From the NCBI GenBank assembly GCA_016783985.1, contig JADHVM010000038.1, positions 1 through 7,581 of the forward strand: 7,581 nt of DNA, read 5' to 3'. Positions 6,557 through 7,581 of the stretch are shown piece after piece. How positions within the stretch are numbered: the stretch's first letter is position 1; each line of letters opens with the position of its first letter. Under the pieces are notes generated by a model. The model was not told the DNA's origin. It ran no database searches and saw only the letters and a program-made list of their open reading frames with translations. The translations under genes and the position numbers were made by a program. The DNA is from Actinomycetota bacterium. Lineage in GTDB: Bacteria > Actinomycetota > Humimicrobiia > Humimicrobiales > Humimicrobiaceae.

Positions 6557-7581
6557 TTACAACTTCTTAACTGGCACAGTTTCTTCTTGCATGGCAATAC
6601 TGGTAATTATAACCTCGGCAGACGGCAATTCATTAATATAGGCCTTTAAACCTATTTTTCCGGGTTCACGACCTGCCTGAATAAATACTGCGCCCCTCCC
6701 CGCTTCTAAACTAAAAGGATTTTCACCAATTAACTTACCGGGACCCGACATTTCAAAAAAAACAGGATGATGAGATAAATGTAATATTTGACTATTTTTA
6801 TCTTGTAATTCAATTACAACTCTTACACAATCTGCTCCATCAGCAATCAATTCTGCATAATCGGGTTTCAATACTAATTTATCAGGTCTGCCAAAGGGGA
6901 AAATTTCATGTTGAGCCACTTCTTTGCCATTTATTTTTCCTATTGCTTTAAGACTGGTAATATTGCTTGCTCCCCATTCCCACCAACTACAATTTTTAAA
7001 AATAAAGGGAGGATGAGGTAAATTTGAATAATTAATCCGATCGGGTTTGGCAGAATTTATGTATTTCTCCCCTAGATATAAATCAATTTCATCACAATTA
7101 CTAAAAACGATAATTTCATCTCCGTAATCTTCATTAAAAGAAGGGATTAAATACCTGGCAATAAATACAACTTTTTCTATTTCTGGATCCATTTGACTCT
7201 TGTAAAAATAAGCCGCGAATTTAGGTAGACGAAAAATATCACATACCCCGTGGTAACAGATCCTATCGCCAGAACCAAAATCAGCGTGAGTATTATAATC
7301 AAAAGCACACCAACCGGATGCACCTGCTAAATTATGCATCCCATACTGGCAATTTTGTATTTTTGCATGATATACTGCATGTTTAATCATTCTTTCTACA
7401 CTATCGTATGACTTGGTTGGATACATATGACCCATATATTCGGTAATCATATAAGGAATATTTTGTGGAAGTTCTAATTTCCCCTCTAAATTATGTTCAA
7501 AGTCATTGCAGATAAATACATCTTCAAGAAACTCACTTTCTTGAAAATTGCGAACACCGCAAGTTTGCCTGCTGCTATCCA
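6557..7581 (-). CDS. Glycoside hydrolase family 2 enzyme, beta-galactosidase-like, C-terminal part
   Basis: The frame stops at 6557 and has no stop up to the right edge, so the gene continues beyond the window; 340 C-terminal residues are visible. Methionines such as the one at 7450 are internal. 'PYMITEYMGHMYPT' (42-55 of the fragment) resembles the GH2 strand that carries the catalytic nucleophile, making E47 the candidate. It is followed by the end of the TIM barrel: 'KHAVYHAKIQN', 'GASGWCAFDYNTH', 'DRICYHGVCDIFRLPKFAA'. A beta-sandwich then contains 'VFFEMSGPGKLIGENP', the add-on C-terminal domain common in GH2 beta-galactosidases. GH2 also includes beta-glucuronidases and beta-mannosidases; galactosidase is favoured by the neighbouring alpha-galactosidase, galT and galK. 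The acid/base Glu and the N-terminus lie outside the window. It is the first visible gene of the operon, 24 bases ahead of the alpha-galactosidase. Confidence 0.85.
   Translation of the reverse strand, partial: DSSRQTCGVRNFQESEFLEDVFICNDFEHNLEGKLELPQNIPYMITEYMGHMYPTKSYDSVERMIKHAVYHAKIQNCQYGMHNLAGASGWCAFDYNTHADFGSGDRICYHGVCDIFRLPKFAAYFYKSQMDPEIEKVVFIARYLIPSFNEDYGDEIIVFSNCDEIDLYLGEKYINSAKPDRINYSNLPHPPFIFKNCSWWEWGASNITSLKAIGKINGKEVAQHEIFPFGRPDKLVLKPDYAELIADGADCVRVVIELQDKNSQILHLSHHPVFFEMSGPGKLIGENPFSLEAGRGAVFIQAGREPGKIGLKAYINELPSAEVIITSIAMQEETVPVKKL

Noticed and set aside
6557..7450. Complete 297-residue gene starting at the Met at 7450
   Set aside because: The frame stays open to the window edge, and the residues upstream of that Met (ending 'LELPQNIPY') continue the GH2 nucleophile strand, so this is a truncated larger gene.

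Overview
The window looks like chromosomal DNA of a low-GC bacterium. The gene families, compact minus-strand operon, strong GGAGG-type ribosome binding sites and use of TTG/GTG starts fit an anaerobic Bacillota-like or Atribacterota-like organism. This placement is an impression from sequence style; there is no rRNA or other phylogenetic marker. No tRNA, rRNA, CRISPR array, insertion sequence or phage gene was seen.

Layout. The left edge (1-278, plus strand) holds the last 91 codons of a TIM-barrel sugar isomerase/epimerase-like protein. Everything else is on the minus strand and reads right to left. In transcription order it is: a GH2 family beta-galactosidase-like enzyme cut by the right edge (6557-7581), a GH36 alpha-galactosidase (4361-6532), an unlisted 54-residue small ORF (4119-4283) whose 3' end overlaps the next gene out of frame, galactose-1-phosphate uridylyltransferase galT (3191-4195), galactokinase galK (1944-3122) and, after a 151-base gap, glycerol kinase glpK (293-1792). 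glpK ends 14 bases from the end of the convergent left-edge gene.

How the genes work together. The two glycosidases should release galactose from alpha- and beta-galactosides. No signal peptide is visible on the alpha-galactosidase, so it probably acts on imported oligosaccharides. GalK phosphorylates galactose and GalT exchanges it with UDP-glucose (Leloir pathway). The epimerase galE, a mutarotase, a transporter and a regulator are not in the window. Glycerol kinase beside this set raises the possibility that the real substrate is a galactosyl-glycerol. The head group of digalactosyldiacylglycerol (alpha-Gal-1,6-beta-Gal-glycerol) would need exactly an alpha-galactosidase, a beta-galactosidase, GalK/GalT and GlpK. 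That is inference: glpK has a wider upstream gap and a visibly higher GC content than the gal genes, so it may be an independent unit.

The points most worth a second look are the small ORF overlapping galT, the galactosyl-glycerol hypothesis, the replacement of the PTS-phosphorylated histidine by Glu in GlpK, and the composition step between glpK and the gal genes.
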